The notes: a model not told the origin generated them from the sequence alone. Shown: positions 10,609-20,528, numbered from the stretch's first letter. The stretch is 64,000 nt of DNA from Pseudoxanthomonas kaohsiungensis (GCF_010211765.1 NZ_PDWO01000010.1:1-64000), one strand, 5' to 3'. Numbers and translations are program-made.

Positions 10609-11130
10609 ATGAAGACGACGCGACCCAAGCCCAATGCGATGTCCTGGCTGCTGCTGTCGGCGGCCATCATTGTCGCCGACCAGTGGACCAAGGCCTGGGT
10701 GCTGTCCAGCCTGCCCGAGTACACCGCCGTGCCGGTGATTGACGGCTTCTGGAACTGGTACCGCACGTACAACACGGGCGCGGCCTTCAGTTTCCTGGCC
10801 GACGCCGGCGGCTGGCAGGCCATCTTCTTCACCGTGCTGGCGTTCGCCATCTGCGGCCTGCTGGGCTGGTGGCTGTGGCGCACCCCGCGCGGCGACTGGC
10901 GCCAGGCGCTGCCGTATTCGCTGGTGATCGGCGGGGCGCTGGGCAATGTCATCGACCGCCTGGTCCACGGCCACGTGGTGGATTTCATCCAGTGGCACTG
11001 GCGCGGGCATTACTGGCCGGCATTCAACCTGGCCGACGCGGCGATCGTGGCCGGGGCCGTCGGTATCGCCTTGTTCGGGGTGTTCGACGGCAAGCGCAAG
11101 CCGTCGGCAGCGGGGAAGGCGGGGAAGTAA
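10609..11130 (+). CDS. lspA: Signal peptidase II (prolipoprotein signal peptidase)
   Basis: 173 residues with four membrane segments. The conserved blocks [31 protein letters not shown] and FNLADAAI contain the catalytic aspartate pair (in VIDR and LADA). It removes the signal peptides of lipoproteins after lipidation, so it serves the lipoproteins elsewhere in this window such as BamC and the DUF4136 protein. It is coupled to ileS by a 2-bp gap. The fkpB gene that often sits between lspA and ispH is missing; only a 185-bp spacer is present. Confidence 0.97.
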   Translation: MKTTRPKPNAMSWLLLSAAIIVADQWTKAWVLSSLPEYTAVPVIDGFWNWYRTYNTGAAFSFLADAGGWQAIFFTVLAFAICGLLGWWLWRTPRGDWRQALPYSLVIGGALGNVIDRLVHGHVVDFIQWHWRGHYWPAFNLADAAIVAGAVGIALFGVFDGKRKPSAAGKAGK

Positions 11131-11315
11131 GCGCGGCCGGCTCGCCGGCAGCATTCCTCACAACCCCGCCGGCCCGGCGTCGCCTCCGCGTACGGGCCTG
11201 GGCCCTTCGGGGCGGCGCCGCTGGCTGGCGCCGGGTGCCGCTTCGCCCGCCGGGAGGAGCGCCTCTCCCACCCATTCAGCCCAGTGGCATGGCTCTCTTC
11301 GGTAGACTGGATTCC

Positions 11316-12266
11316 ATGGACGTCATCCTCGCCAACCCCCGCGGCTTCTGCGCCGGCGTCGATCGCGCGATCGAGATCGTCAAGCGCGCCATCGAGACCC
11401 TGGGCGCCCCGATCTACGTGCGCCACGAAGTGGTGCACAACCGTTTCGTGGTCGACGACCTCAAGGCCCGCGGCGCGGTGTTCGTCGAGGAGCTGGACGA
11501 GGTGCCGGACAACGCCACGGTGATCTTCAGCGCCCACGGCGTCTCCCGGGCGGTGCGCGAGGAAGCGGACCGGCGCGGGCTCAAGGTGTTCGATGCGACC
11601 TGCCCGCTGGTGACCAAGGTCCATCTGGAAGTGTCGCGCCATTGCCGGGCCGGCCGCGACGTGGTGCTCATCGGCCACGCCGGACATCCGGAAGTGGAGG
11701 GCACCATGGGCCAGTGGAGCCGCGAGGGGGCCAGCGGCCGCATCTACCTGGTCGAGGACATCGACGACGTCGCCACGCTGCAGGTTGGCCAGCCGGAGAA
11801 CCTGGCCTACACCACCCAGACCACGCTCTCGGTGGACGACACGCGCGGGATCATCGAGGCACTGAAGGCGCGCTTCCCGGCGGTCCAGGGGCCGCGGCAC
11901 GACGACATCTGCTACGCCACCCAGAACCGCCAGGATGCGGTGCGCGAGCTGGCCGGGCGCTGCGACCTGGTGCTGGTGGTCGGCTCGCCGAACAGCTCCA
12001 ACTCCAACCGGCTGGCCGAGCTGGCCCGGCGCGAAGGCGTGGAGTCGTACCTGATCGACGGCGCGCACGAGATCGACCCCGCGTGGGTGGCCGGCAAGCG
12101 CCATATCGGCCTGACCGCCGGGGCCTCGGCGCCGCAGGTGCTGGTCGACGGCGTCATCGCACGCTTGCGCGAGCTGGGCGTGCAGGGCGTGAGCGAGCTG
12201 GATGGCGAGCCGGAAGACATGGTCTTCGCCCTGCCCAAGGAATTGCGGCTGCGCCTGGTGTCGTAG
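11316..12266 (+). CDS. ispH: 4-hydroxy-3-methylbut-2-enyl diphosphate reductase
   Basis: 316 residues. Three cysteines at about 12 (PRGFCAGV), 96 (FDATCPLV) and 199 ([11 protein letters not shown]) bind the [4Fe-4S] cluster, and HEVVHN, SAHGVS and GHAGHPE supply substrate-binding histidines. This is the last step of the MEP isoprenoid pathway, making IPP and DMAPP. The ATG at 11316 gives the universal [12 protein letters not shown] start; an in-frame ATG 27 bases upstream has no family support. The stop codon is the TAG inside the GTAG of a REP element. Confidence 0.97.
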   Translation: MDVILANPRGFCAGVDRAIEIVKRAIETLGAPIYVRHEVVHNRFVVDDLKARGAVFVEELDEVPDNATVIFSAHGVSRAVREEADRRGLKVFDATCPLVTKVHLEVSRHCRAGRDVVLIGHAGHPEVEGTMGQWSREGASGRIYLVEDIDDVATLQVGQPENLAYTTQTTLSVDDTRGIIEALKARFPAVQGPRHDDICYATQNRQDAVRELAGRCDLVLVVGSPNSSNSNRLAELARREGVESYLIDGAHEIDPAWVAGKRHIGLTAGASAPQVLVDGVIARLRELGVQGVSELDGEPEDMVFALPKELRLRLVS

Positions 12267-12331
12267 AGCGGGGCTTGCCCCGCTGTTTGCCTCTTCGCCA
12301 CGCGGGAGCAGCGGGGCAAGCCCCGCTCTAC
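12263..12331. repeat. GTAG REP pair (inverted) after ispH
   Basis: A 23-bp element beginning GTAGAGCGGGGC (12263-12285) and its exact inverse ending GCCCCGCTCTAC (12309-12331) are separated by 23 bp. Each is itself a hairpin, and the two can pair with each other. They resemble the GTAG-headed REPs of Stenotrophomonas and relatives, which are spread by RAYT-type transposases; none is in this window. Lying between ispH and the convergent channel gene, the pair may end both transcripts. Confidence 0.85.
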
Positions 12332-12379
12332 CACGTCACCGGCGACCACGGCCCCGCCGAAGCGGGCGACCGACCGCAG

Positions 12380-14722
12380 CTACACCATCCGGATGTTCAG
12401 CTCGCGCAGCTTGCGCAGGATCTCGAACAGCAGCGCGCTGCGGGTTGCCGCCGCCTGGCGCGGCGTGGCGACGAAGCCGGTCGCGCTGAACATGACCTGG
12501 CCCTTGTCGGAGATGCCGTCAATCAGAACGCTCGGCGCCGGCGCCTCGAGGATGCCCGGGTGTTCGCGGAATGCCTCCAGCAACAACTCGCGCACCAGGT
12601 CCGAGTCGGTCGTCAGCGGCATCGGCAGCACGATCTTCACCAGGCCCTCGGCATTGGAGAAGGTGCGGTTGCGCACGGTCTTGGTGATCAGCTCGGAATT
12701 GGGCACCAGCACCGTGGTGCGGTCGCCGGTCTGGATCTCGGTCGCGCGCACGTTGATTCGCCGGATGTCGCCCTCCGCATCGCCGACCACCACCCAGTCG
12801 CCGACCTTCACCGGCCGCTCCGCCAGCAGGATCAGGCCGGAGATGAAGTTCTGCACGATCGCCTGCAGGCCGAAACCGATACCGACCGACAGCGCGCTGG
12901 CGATCCAGGCGATGCGCTCCAGGCCCACGCCGATGGCCGCCAGGGCCATGGCCACCGCCAGCACCATGGTGGCGTAGCCGAACAGGGTGACGACCGAGGC
13001 ACGCATGCCCTCGTCCATCTTCGTGGTCGGCAGGTAGCGGCGGGCGAGCCAGCGCTTGACCAGGTGGAAAACGCCGGTCGCCAGCAGGAACACCCCGATC
13101 GCGCGGACGACATTGGCCGGGCTGAGCACGAGCTGGCCGATGGTGATGCCGCGGGCGAGGCCGAGCGCGCGCTCGACCAGGCCCTCGCCACTGGCCCCAT
13201 AGGGCATGGCGAGCGCGATCAGGCCCAGCAGCACCAGTAGCGTGCGCAGCAGGGCCGAGGCGACCACCGCGATGCGCTCGACATGGCGCGGGTCCAGTCC
13301 GAAGCGGTCGTTGATCCGGCGGCCGGCCACGCCCTTGGCGCCGAGCAGCGCGCACACCAGGTCGTCGATGAAGCGCATGCTCAGGTACAGCGTCGCCAGG
13401 ACCACGCCGGCCCACAGGATCTGCAGGGCGATGAAGCCGGACAACGCCACGTGGCCGGTGAGCAGGCCGATCAGGCAGATCGATACGCCGACCCAGCCGA
13501 TGCTGATGGCGACGTTGATCCACGGGCGGAAATGCGGCTTGGCCGTGGCCGGCGGCGATTCGCCTGCGGGTGCCGGCGCCCGTTCCGAGCGCGATTGCAG
13601 GCGATGCACGCGGACCAGTGCCAGCAGCACCACCGAAGTGGATGCCAGTGCCGCCAGCGCGGTGAAGGCGACGGCCAACGGCAGACTGGCATTGACCAGC
13701 TCGGCCAGCGCCTGAGGGAAGCGGGCGATCACGATCGCGAGCGCGGCCGCCAGGGGCAGCGGCCGCAGCGCACGCGCACCGGCATCGGAGATCGCAGGCA
13801 ACCGCCACGAGGGGCTGCGGACGGCGAGCAGCACCGCGCCCAGCGTGGTCACGAAGGTCGCGAACACCAGCAGCCCGCCGGCGAGATCGGCCAGCTGCGC
13901 GACCGCCGGCGGGGCGTCCGCCGGCAGCAGGGCCGCCCGCAGGAGGCCGACGATCCACAACGCCGCCAGGGTCGAAAGCAGCAGCCGCGCCATCGCCGGT
14001 GCCGACCGGCGCAGCGGCCCGGCGGGGATGTACCTGCCCACCAGGCGCGGCACGCGGCGTGCGCCGAACCAGCCGATCGCCACGGCGACCAGGACCGCCA
14101 GCGCCAGGTAACCGAGCGACCTTTGCGGGCTGGCGCGCCAGTGCGTGGCCACCGCCTGGCTGGCGTCACGCCAAAGGGCGCCGAAGCGCGCTTCGTCGCG
14201 GGCTTGGCTGTCGGCCAGGTCGCGCCACAGGCGAGGACTCCACGGCGGCGTGGTCCGCACCGACAACCTCTGGTGGAAGCTGTCCTGGCGCGCGGCGGCG
14301 ATGCGGTCCAGCAGCTGGGCGCTTTCCACCGAGGCCAGCCGGGCCTGGCGCAGTTCCGCGTCCACCTGGTTCCGTTGGCGCTGCAGGTCGCGGCGCTCGC
14401 GCGTGACTTCGGCCGCTTCCTGGCCTTGGCCGGCCGGGCTTTCGCCAAGCTCGGCCAGGCGTGCGTCCAGGCTCTGCAGCTCCGGGCTGCGCTCGGCGAT
14501 GGTCTGCTCGGCCTGGCCCTGGATCTTCAGTACGGCCTCGCGCGTCTCCTGCAGTGCACGGTCGTCGTCCTTCCCCTTCTGCTCGTCGAGCCGGGCGCCG
14601 ATCTGTTCCAACTGCTGGCGGGCCCGTTCCAGCGATGGCGCCTGCGCCGTCGCCGGCCAGGTCCAGGCCGCCAGCAGCAGCATCGTCAGCAGGGCCGGCA
14701 GGATCGGGAGGCGGTAGCGCAT
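12380..14722 (-). CDS. MscS-family mechanosensitive channel with DUF3772-type N-terminus
   Basis: 780 residues. A signal peptide (ending about TAQA) is followed by a periplasmic coiled coil (about 27-140; Glu/Arg/Gln-rich), then about ten membrane segments and a C-terminal MscS domain. The pore-lining and beta-domain motifs are SVGIGFGLQAIVQNFISGLIL, ERPVKVGDWV and VPNSELITKTVRN. It is far larger than MscS (286 residues) and resembles the YbiO/MscK class that opens under hypo-osmotic stress. It is transcribed alone, facing ispH. Confidence 0.88.
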   Translation of the reverse strand: MRYRLPILPALLTMLLLAAWTWPATAQAPSLERARQQLEQIGARLDEQKGKDDDRALQETREAVLKIQGQAEQTIAERSPELQSLDARLAELGESPAGQGQEAAEVTRERRDLQRQRNQVDAELRQARLASVESAQLLDRIAAARQDSFHQRLSVRTTPPWSPRLWRDLADSQARDEARFGALWRDASQAVATHWRASPQRSLGYLALAVLVAVAIGWFGARRVPRLVGRYIPAGPLRRSAPAMARLLLSTLAALWIVGLLRAALLPADAPPAVAQLADLAGGLLVFATFVTTLGAVLLAVRSPSWRLPAISDAGARALRPLPLAAALAIVIARFPQALAELVNASLPLAVAFTALAALASTSVVLLALVRVHRLQSRSERAPAPAGESPPATAKPHFRPWINVAISIGWVGVSICLIGLLTGHVALSGFIALQILWAGVVLATLYLSMRFIDDLVCALLGAKGVAGRRINDRFGLDPRHVERIAVVASALLRTLLVLLGLIALAMPYGASGEGLVERALGLARGITIGQLVLSPANVVRAIGVFLLATGVFHLVKRWLARRYLPTTKMDEGMRASVVTLFGYATMVLAVAMALAAIGVGLERIAWIASALSVGIGFGLQAIVQNFISGLILLAERPVKVGDWVVVGDAEGDIRRINVRATEIQTGDRTTVLVPNSELITKTVRNRTFSNAEGLVKIVLPMPLTTDSDLVRELLLEAFREHPGILEAPAPSVLIDGISDKGQVMFSATGFVATPRQAAATRSALLFEILRKLRELNIRMV

Positions 14723-14851
14723 GCGTTACGCGGGAGGCGGGGGAAGGGGGGCTAAGTTAGCACCGCCCCGGTGATCCCCCGTGCAGGGATCGGGTTCGCC
14801 GGCGCCGCGGGGCACGCGCCGGCCGGTGCATGGGGCTGGCCGCCCCAGGAA

Positions 14852-14883
14852 CGACAAGGCCCCGCCGAAGCGGGGCCTTGTCG
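14852..14883 (-). terminator. Terminator hairpin of tRNA-Thr
   Basis: CGACAAGGCCCCG and CGGGGCCTTGTCG form a perfect 13-bp stem with a CCGAAG loop, 6 bp beyond the tRNA 3' end. There is only a short U stretch after it. Confidence 0.7.
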
Positions 14884-14889
14884 CGCATC

Positions 14890-14965
14890 TGGTGCCGGAA
14901 ACAGGAGTCGAACCTGCGACCTACGCATTACGAATGCGCCGCTCTACCAACTGAGCTATTCCGGC
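14890..14965 (-). tRNA. tRNA-Thr (anticodon CGT)
   Basis: 76 nt including an encoded CCA end. The acceptor GCCGGAA pairs with TTCCGGC, the D-arm is GCTCAGTTGGTAGAGC, the anticodon loop is TTCGTAA and the T-arm contains GGTTCGACTCC. Anticodon CGU reads ACG. A minus-strand TAGAAT at 15000-15005, 35 bp upstream, is a plausible -10, but the -35 is weak. Confidence 0.97.
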
Positions 14966-15116
14966 GTTGCCGGGCCGCGCGGGCGCGTCCGGGGGCGGAA
15001 TTCTAACGGTTCGCGGACGGGCAGGCCAGCGGAACGATGCCGGCGGCGCTCGAGTCTCGCCAGTGGAGACGGTGCACCGCTACATTGGCCTCCCGCTTTC
15101 CCTGTCCGCCGGTACC

Positions 15117-16520
15117 GTGGCCAAACTCTCATCCAAGTCCGCCGCCCGCACCGCCTACGTCTGTGGCGAGTGCGGCGCCGAATACACCAAGTGGCAGGGC
15201 CAGTGCGGCGAGTGCGGCGCCTGGAACACGCTCTCGCAGGTGGTGCTGGAGCCGGCCGCCGCTGCGGGCGCCGGCGCCGGGCCGGCGGCAGCGCGGCGTT
15301 CCGGCTGGGCCGGCAAGGTCGATCCGCCCAAAGTCACCGCGCTCAAGGACGTCAGCCAGGCCGCCGAAGTGCGCGTGTCCACCGGCATCGGCGAGCTGGA
15401 CCGGGTGCTGGGCGGGGGGCTGGTCGAGGGTGCGGTGGTACTGGTCGGCGGCGACCCGGGCATCGGCAAGTCGACCCTGCTGCTGCAGGCGCTGGCGAAG
15501 ATGGCCGCGCAACTGCCGGCGCTCTACGTCACCGGCGAGGAATCGCTGGCCCAGGTCGCCGGCCGCGCCGTGCGCCTGGACCTGCCGCTGGACAACCTGC
15601 AGGCGCTGGCCGAGACCGGCATCGAAGCGATCCTGCAGCACGCCTCGGCAGCGCAGCCGAGGCTGATCGTGGCCGACTCGGTGCAGACCCTGTGGACCGA
15701 AACCCTGACCGCCGCCCCCGGTTCGGTCAGCCAGGTACGCGAGAGCGCGGCAAGGCTGGTGCGCTACGCGAAGGAGACCGGAACCGCCGTGTTCCTGGTC
15801 GGCCACGTGACCAAGGAGGGCGGCATCGCCGGCCCGCGCGTGCTCGAGCACATGGTCGACGCGGTCCTGTATTTCGAGGGCGAGAGTGGCAGCCGATTCC
15901 GGGTACTGCGCGCGTTCAAGAACCGCTTCGGCGCGGTCAACGAGCTGGGCGTGTTCGCGATGGGCGACAAGGGGCTGAAGGAAGTGCCCAATCCCTCGGC
16001 GATCTTCCTGTCCGGCAGTTCGCAGCAGCCCGGCAGCTGCGTGATGGTCACCCGCGAGGGCACCCGGCCGCTGCTGGTGGAAGTGCAGGCGCTGGTCGAT
16101 GCCTCGCCGCTGTCGAATCCGCGCCGGGTCGCGGTGGGCCTGGAGCAGAACCGGCTGGCGATGCTGCTGGCGGTGCTGCACCGGCACGGCGGCGTGGTGG
16201 TCGGCGACCAGGACGTGTTCGTGAACGTGGTCGGTGGCATCCGCGTGCAGGAAACCGCGGCCGACCTGCCGGTGCTGCTGGCGGTGCTGTCGTCGCTGCG
16301 CGACCGGCCGCTGGCGGACAAGACCGTGGCCTTCGGCGAGGTCGGCCTGTCCGGCGAGATCCGGCCGGTGCCCAATGGCGAGGAGCGGTTGCGCGAGGCG
16401 GCCACGCACGGCTTCCGTCGCGCGATCGTGCCGAAGGCGAACGTGCCCAAGGCCGCGCGCTTCAAAGACATGGAAGTGATCGCGGTCGAGCGCCTCGCCG
16501 ACGCGCTGGAACAGGCGTGA
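15117..16520 (+). CDS. radA: DNA repair protein RadA (Sms)
   Basis: 467 residues with a GTG start giving the usual (M)AK start. A C4 zinc finger (Cys16, 19, 30, 33: VCGECG ... QCGECG) is followed by a RecA-like ATPase with Walker A GGDPGIGKST, the RadA-specific KNRFG motif and a C-terminal Lon-protease-like domain. RadA is a DnaB-like helicase that drives branch migration during recombination. The open frame extends 150 bases upstream, but that part overlaps the tRNA-Thr promoter region and has no family match. It overlaps the next gene by GTGA. Confidence 0.96.
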   Translation: MAKLSSKSAARTAYVCGECGAEYTKWQGQCGECGAWNTLSQVVLEPAAAAGAGAGPAAARRSGWAGKVDPPKVTALKDVSQAAEVRVSTGIGELDRVLGGGLVEGAVVLVGGDPGIGKSTLLLQALAKMAAQLPALYVTGEESLAQVAGRAVRLDLPLDNLQALAETGIEAILQHASAAQPRLIVADSVQTLWTETLTAAPGSVSQVRESAARLVRYAKETGTAVFLVGHVTKEGGIAGPRVLEHMVDAVLYFEGESGSRFRVLRAFKNRFGAVNELGVFAMGDKGLKEVPNPSAIFLSGSSQQPGSCVMVTREGTRPLLVEVQALVDASPLSNPRRVAVGLEQNRLAMLLAVLHRHGGVVVGDQDVFVNVVGGIRVQETAADLPVLLAVLSSLRDRPLADKTVAFGEVGLSGEIRPVPNGEERLREAATHGFRRAIVPKANVPKAARFKDMEVIAVERLADALEQA

Positions 16521-17098
16521 GCCACGCGGCGCCGCCGGCGGCGCCCGCGCGGTGGTGGGTGCGCTGGCCCTCGCTGCTGCTGCATCCGTTCGCGGTGTTC
16601 GCGTTGCTCACCCTGGTCGCCGCATGGCGCCTGGACCCGGCTGCGCTGCCGCGCGCGATGGCGGGCATGGCGGTGGTGGTGGCGATCGTGTGGGCGTTCG
16701 CGTGGTGGCGCTGGCGCAGCGGGCGCTGGAGCACGGTCGATGCTTCGCGCGCGCAGGAGCGGCCGCTGCTGTATGCGATCGCGCTGTCGCTGGCCGGCGC
16801 CTACTGGCTGTGGATCGGGGGCCGCGCCTCGGCGATGTCGACCGGAGTGCTGTCAGCCATCGCCATGCTGTGCATCGCCGGGCTGGCCAACCGCTGGATC
16901 AAGCTGTCGCTGCACATGGCCTGCCTGGTGTTCGCCGGCGTGGTGCTGCTCGGCCTGTGGCGACCGCTGGGCCTGGTGTTGCTGGCCTGCGTGCCGCTGC
17001 TGGCCTGGTCGCGGCTGCGCCTGGCCCGCCATACGTGGGTCGAGGTGCTGGGCGGTTCGGTGCTGGGTGCGCTGGCCGGCGCACTCCTGCTCCCGTAG
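16517..17098 (+). CDS. Membrane protein, degenerate PAP2-phosphatase-like
   Basis: 193 residues, GTG start within GTGA, so probably translated together with radA. Five or six hydrophobic segments are visible. NRWIKLSLHMACLVF and SRLRLARHTWVEVLGGSVLG sit where PAP2 lipid phosphatases have their SGH and R-x5-H-x3-D motifs. Here the first reads SLH and the final Asp is Glu, so activity is doubtful. PAP2 membership is inferred from spacing alone. The stop codon is the TAG of the GTAG REP that follows. Confidence 0.6.
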   Translation: MSHAAPPAAPARWWVRWPSLLLHPFAVFALLTLVAAWRLDPAALPRAMAGMAVVVAIVWAFAWWRWRSGRWSTVDASRAQERPLLYAIALSLAGAYWLWIGGRASAMSTGVLSAIAMLCIAGLANRWIKLSLHMACLVFAGVVLLGLWRPLGLVLLACVPLLAWSRLRLARHTWVEVLGGSVLGALAGALLLP

Positions 17099-17117
17099 AG
17101 CGGGGCTCGCCCCGCTG
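17095..17117 (+). repeat. Single GTAG REP
   Basis: Begins GTAGAGCGGGGC and ends GCCCCGCTG. Its TAG is the stop codon of the PAP2-like gene. It lies between convergent genes and may act as a terminator. Confidence 0.8.
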
Positions 17118-17146
17118 CTGGCGCATCCCGGAGCGGGTCGCCGCGG

Positions 17147-17935
17147 TCAGGGCCGGCCCAGCACCAGCTCCAGCACGAACTTGCTGCCGAAGAACGACAA
17201 CAGCAGCAGCGCCATCGCGGTCAGCGTCCAGTGCACCGCGCGCACCCCGCGCCAGCCGTAGCGCCAGCGGCCCAGCAGCAGGCCGCCGAACACCAGCCAC
17301 GACAGCACGCTGAGCACGGTCTTGTGGACCAGGTGCTGGGACAGGAAGTCTTCGACGAACAGCACGCCCGTCAGCAGGGTCAGGGTCAGCAGCAGGAAGC
17401 CGACGGCGATCGTGCGGAACAGCACCGTCTCGAGCTGGGTCAGCGGCGGCAGGGCGCGCAACCAGGCGTGGAACTCACGCCGGCGCAGCGCGCGTTCCTG
17501 CAGCCACAGCATCGTCGCCAGCAACGCGGCGATGGCCAGGGTGGCGTAGGCCAGCAGTGCCAGCCACGCGTGCAGCTGCAGGCGCCAGTCCAGAGCCGGC
17601 GAGGGCGCGTGGCCGTGGCCGTGGTAGATCAGCAGCATCGCGGCCGCCAGCGGAAACACCACCACGCCCACCGCCGCCGTGCCGCGCGCGCCGACCAGCA
17701 CGGTCATGGCCGCCATGCCCAGCGCGACGAGCGACAGCGCCGAATAGAAATGCAGGTCCGGACCGCCGGCCGTCCGCCAGGCGACCATCGCGTGGTAGCC
17801 GGCATGCAGGACCACGGCCGCCAGCGCCAGCCAGCGCCAGCCCCCGCTACCATCCGGCCGCTCGCGCGGCACCGAACGCAGCAGCAGCCCGGTGGCCACG
17901 AAGTAGGCAAGCACGGCGATGAGAACGATTGTCAT
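17147..17935 (-). CDS. ypjD: CcsA/YpjD-family inner-membrane protein
   Basis: 262 residues, about eight membrane segments. It belongs to the cytochrome c assembly protein family, with conserved histidines in LHAGYHAM, LQLHAWLALLAYATL and LVHKTVLSVLSWLVF. In gammaproteobacteria this gene (ypjD, corB-linked) regularly lies back to back with ffh, as here. It may handle heme or support cytochrome c biogenesis, but its role is not settled. The ATG at 17935 gives a helix starting at residue 2; the extended frame upstream is non-membrane and crosses the ffh promoter region. Confidence 0.85.
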   Translation of the reverse strand: MTIVLIAVLAYFVATGLLLRSVPRERPDGSGGWRWLALAAVVLHAGYHAMVAWRTAGGPDLHFYSALSLVALGMAAMTVLVGARGTAAVGVVVFPLAAAMLLIYHGHGHAPSPALDWRLQLHAWLALLAYATLAIAALLATMLWLQERALRRREFHAWLRALPPLTQLETVLFRTIAVGFLLLTLTLLTGVLFVEDFLSQHLVHKTVLSVLSWLVFGGLLLGRWRYGWRGVRAVHWTLTAMALLLLSFFGSKFVLELVLGRP

Positions 17936-18126
17936 CGAACGAGTGTCGCACAAGGTCGCGAGGCGGCGGAATGGCCGCGTTGCCACGGGCCCCCGGCGGC
18001 CCCGGGGCCGGAAGCGTCCCGATCGTCGCGACCCCGGCTGGTGCCGGTGGCACGCCGCCCCGGCCGTCGAATCGCGGCGTCGCCAGAGCGGGCGCATGCG
18101 CGCCCGGGCCGGTTGCCGGCGCCGGC

Positions 18127-18132
18127 TATAAT
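18127..18132 (+). promoter_or_regulatory. -10 box of ffh
   Basis: TATAAT lies 32 bp before the ffh start. No clear -35 is present at 17 bp, so only the -10 is called. Confidence 0.5.
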
Positions 18133-18164
18133 CTGCGGCCGCTTTCCCCGCATCGGTCCGCCCC

Positions 18165-19538
18165 ATGTTCGAATCCCTGACCCAGCGCCTGTCCGGCACC
18201 CTAGAGCGCCTGCGTGGCCGTGGACGGCTGACCGAGTCCAACATCACCGAGGCCGTGCGCGAGGTGCGCATCGCGCTGCTCGAAGCCGACGTGGCCCTGC
18301 CGGTCGTCCAGGCCCTGATCCAGCGGATCAAGGTCCGCGCGGTCGGCCAGGAGGTGCTGAAGTCGCTGACCCCGGGCCAGGCCCTGATCAAGGTCGTGCG
18401 CGACGAGCTGACCGCGGTGATGGGCTCGGCCGCCAGCGACCTCAACCTCAACGTGCCCGCGCCGGCGGTGATCCTGATGGCCGGCCTGCAGGGCGCCGGC
18501 AAGACCACCACGGTGGGCAAGCTGGCCCGGCACCTGAAGGACAAGCGCAAGAAGAAGGTGATGGTGGTCAGCGCCGACGTCTACCGCCCGGCCGCGATCG
18601 AGCAGCTCAAGACCCTGGCCGAGCAGACCGGCGTGCTGTTCTTCCCGTCCGACGCCGGGCAGAAGCCCGAGGACATCGTCCGTGCCGCCATCGCCGATGC
18701 GCGCAAGTCCTTCGCCGACGTGCTGATCGTCGACACCGCCGGCCGCCTGGCCATCGACGCGGCGATGATGGCCGAGATCAAGGCGCTGCACGCGGCGGTC
18801 AATCCGGTCGAGACCCTGTTCGTGGTCGACGCGATGACCGGCCAGGACGCGGCCAACACCGCCAAGGCGTTTTCCGAGGCGCTGCCGCTGACCGGCGTGG
18901 TCCTGACCAAGACCGATGGCGACGCCCGCGGCGGCGCGGCGCTCTCGGTGCGCTACATCACCGGCAAGCCGGTCAAGTTCGTCGGTACCGGCGAGAAGGT
19001 CGACGGCCTGGATGTGTTCCACCCCGACCGCGTGGCCGCGCGCATCCTCGACATGGGCGACGTGCTCTCGCTGGTCGAGCAGGTCGAGCAGACCGTCGAC
19101 CAGGAAAAGGCGGCCAAGCTCGCCGCCAAGGTCGCCAAGGGCAAGAAGTTCGACCTCAACGACATGCGCGACCAGCTCGAGCAGATGCAGAACATGGGCG
19201 GCATCGCCGGCCTGATGGACAAGCTGCCCGGCCTGGGCCAGGTGCCGGAGCACCTGAAGGCGCAGGTGTCGCAGAGCAAGGAAGTGCCGCGGATGATGGC
19301 GATCATCGGCTCGATGACGCCCAAGGAGCGGCGCAACCCGGACCTGCTCAATGGCTCGCGCCGGGCCCGCATCGCGCGCGGTTCGGGCACCACCCCGGCA
19401 GACGTCAACAAGCTGCTCAAGCAGTACCAGCAGATGGAAAAGATGATGGGCAAGCTGGGCCGCGGCGGCATGAAGGGGATGATGCGCGGGCTGCAGGGCA
19501 TGATGGGCGGCGGCATGGGCCGCATGCCGTTCCGCTGA
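18165..19538 (+). CDS. ffh: Signal recognition particle protein Ffh
   Basis: 457 residues. The N domain (1-85) is followed by the G domain with GLQGAGKTTT, VDTAGRL and TKTDGDARGG, and the methionine-rich M domain (about 300-457), ending in a MGG/MRG-rich tail. It binds 4.5S RNA and signal anchors of nascent membrane proteins and delivers them to FtsY. Length and motifs are standard. It is divergent from ypjD and precedes pabC by 43 bp. Confidence 0.98.
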   Translation: MFESLTQRLSGTLERLRGRGRLTESNITEAVREVRIALLEADVALPVVQALIQRIKVRAVGQEVLKSLTPGQALIKVVRDELTAVMGSAASDLNLNVPAPAVILMAGLQGAGKTTTVGKLARHLKDKRKKKVMVVSADVYRPAAIEQLKTLAEQTGVLFFPSDAGQKPEDIVRAAIADARKSFADVLIVDTAGRLAIDAAMMAEIKALHAAVNPVETLFVVDAMTGQDAANTAKAFSEALPLTGVVLTKTDGDARGGAALSVRYITGKPVKFVGTGEKVDGLDVFHPDRVAARILDMGDVLSLVEQVEQTVDQEKAAKLAAKVAKGKKFDLNDMRDQLEQMQNMGGIAGLMDKLPGLGQVPEHLKAQVSQSKEVPRMMAIIGSMTPKERRNPDLLNGSRRARIARGSGTTPADVNKLLKQYQQMEKMMGKLGRGGMKGMMRGLQGMMGGGMGRMPFR

Positions 19539-19581
19539 GCGGTCCGGTGCACGCGGCGGCTCCGGCGTTGGCTTCGCTGCG

Positions 19582-20406
19582 GTGAGCTCGCCGGGCGAAC
19601 CTGTCGTCCTGCTCAACGGCCAGCAGGCCGGCGCCGACGCGCTGCGCGTCCTCGCCCAGTCCAACTACGGGCACTTCACTTCCCTGCAGGTGCGCGGCGG
19701 TGCGGTGCAGGGGCTGGACATGCACCTGGACCGCCTGCGCCAGGGCAATGCCGAACTGTTCGATGCCGGCCTGGATGCCGGTGCGGTCGTCGGCTGGATG
19801 CGCCAGGCCGCCCTCGCCCGGGGGGGCGACTGCTCGATGCGGGTGACGCTGTTCTCGCGCCGGTTCGACCATCGCCAGCCCTTGCGGCCGGTGGCGGTCG
19901 ACGTGCTGGTGGTCGCCTCCGCGCCACTGGTGCCGACGGCTGCCCCGCTGCGCCTGCAGACCCGCTGCTTCGTCCGTCCGGTGCCGCAACTCAAGCACGT
20001 GGGCACGTTCCCCTTGTCCCACCACCGCCGCCAGGCGCTCAAGGCCGGGTTCGACGACGCCCTGTTCGTGGATGGCGAGGGCCCCGGCGCGGCGGTCTCG
20101 GAGGGATCGTTCTGGAACATCGGCTTCTGGGACGGCGACCAGGTGGTCTGGCCGCAGGCGCCCGCGCTGCGCGGCACCAGCGAGCGGCTGCTGCAGCAGG
20201 GCCTGGTCCAGGCCGGGATCGCCCAGGTGGTCCGGCCCGTGGCGCGGGCCGGGCTGGGAGATTTCCTCGCGGCCTTCGCCACCAACGCCAACGGCGTCCA
20301 GCCCGTCGCGTCGATCGACCGGATCGGCTACGCGGCGGCGGCGCAGGACGCGGTCCTGGCGCTGCTGGCCGATGCCGGGGGCAGGGCGCCCTGGGAGCCG
20401 CTGTAG
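19582..20406 (+). CDS. pabC: Class IV aminotransferase, probable aminodeoxychorismate lyase
   Basis: 274 residues, GTG start. It is a fold-type IV PLP enzyme: the catalytic Lys lies in PVPQLKHVG, and the cofactor and carboxylate-binding segments [11 protein letters not shown] and [15 protein letters not shown] follow. PabC makes 4-aminobenzoate for folate from aminodeoxychorismate. D-amino-acid and branched-chain aminotransferases of the same fold are possible alternatives, but the length fits PabC. Whether it is transcribed with ffh is unknown. Confidence 0.75.
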   Translation: MSSPGEPVVLLNGQQAGADALRVLAQSNYGHFTSLQVRGGAVQGLDMHLDRLRQGNAELFDAGLDAGAVVGWMRQAALARGGDCSMRVTLFSRRFDHRQPLRPVAVDVLVVASAPLVPTAAPLRLQTRCFVRPVPQLKHVGTFPLSHHRRQALKAGFDDALFVDGEGPGAAVSEGSFWNIGFWDGDQVVWPQAPALRGTSERLLQQGLVQAGIAQVVRPVARAGLGDFLAAFATNANGVQPVASIDRIGYAAAAQDAVLALLADAGGRAPWEPL

Positions 20407-20449
20407 GCGCCCAGGGCTGAATCCCGGGTGCCGTACGGGCGGGCGCGGG

Positions 20450-20478
20450 TTGTCCACCCCGGCCGGGTCCCCTACAAT
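20450..20478 (+). promoter_or_regulatory. Promoter of rpsP-rimM-trmD-rplS
   Basis: TTGTCC, a 17-bp spacer and TACAAT lie 50 bp upstream of the rpsP ATG. Confidence 0.7.
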
Positions 20479-20528
20479 TGCCGGCTTACCTCGCCACCCT
20501 GGCGACTGGGCAACACCGAGAAACCACC

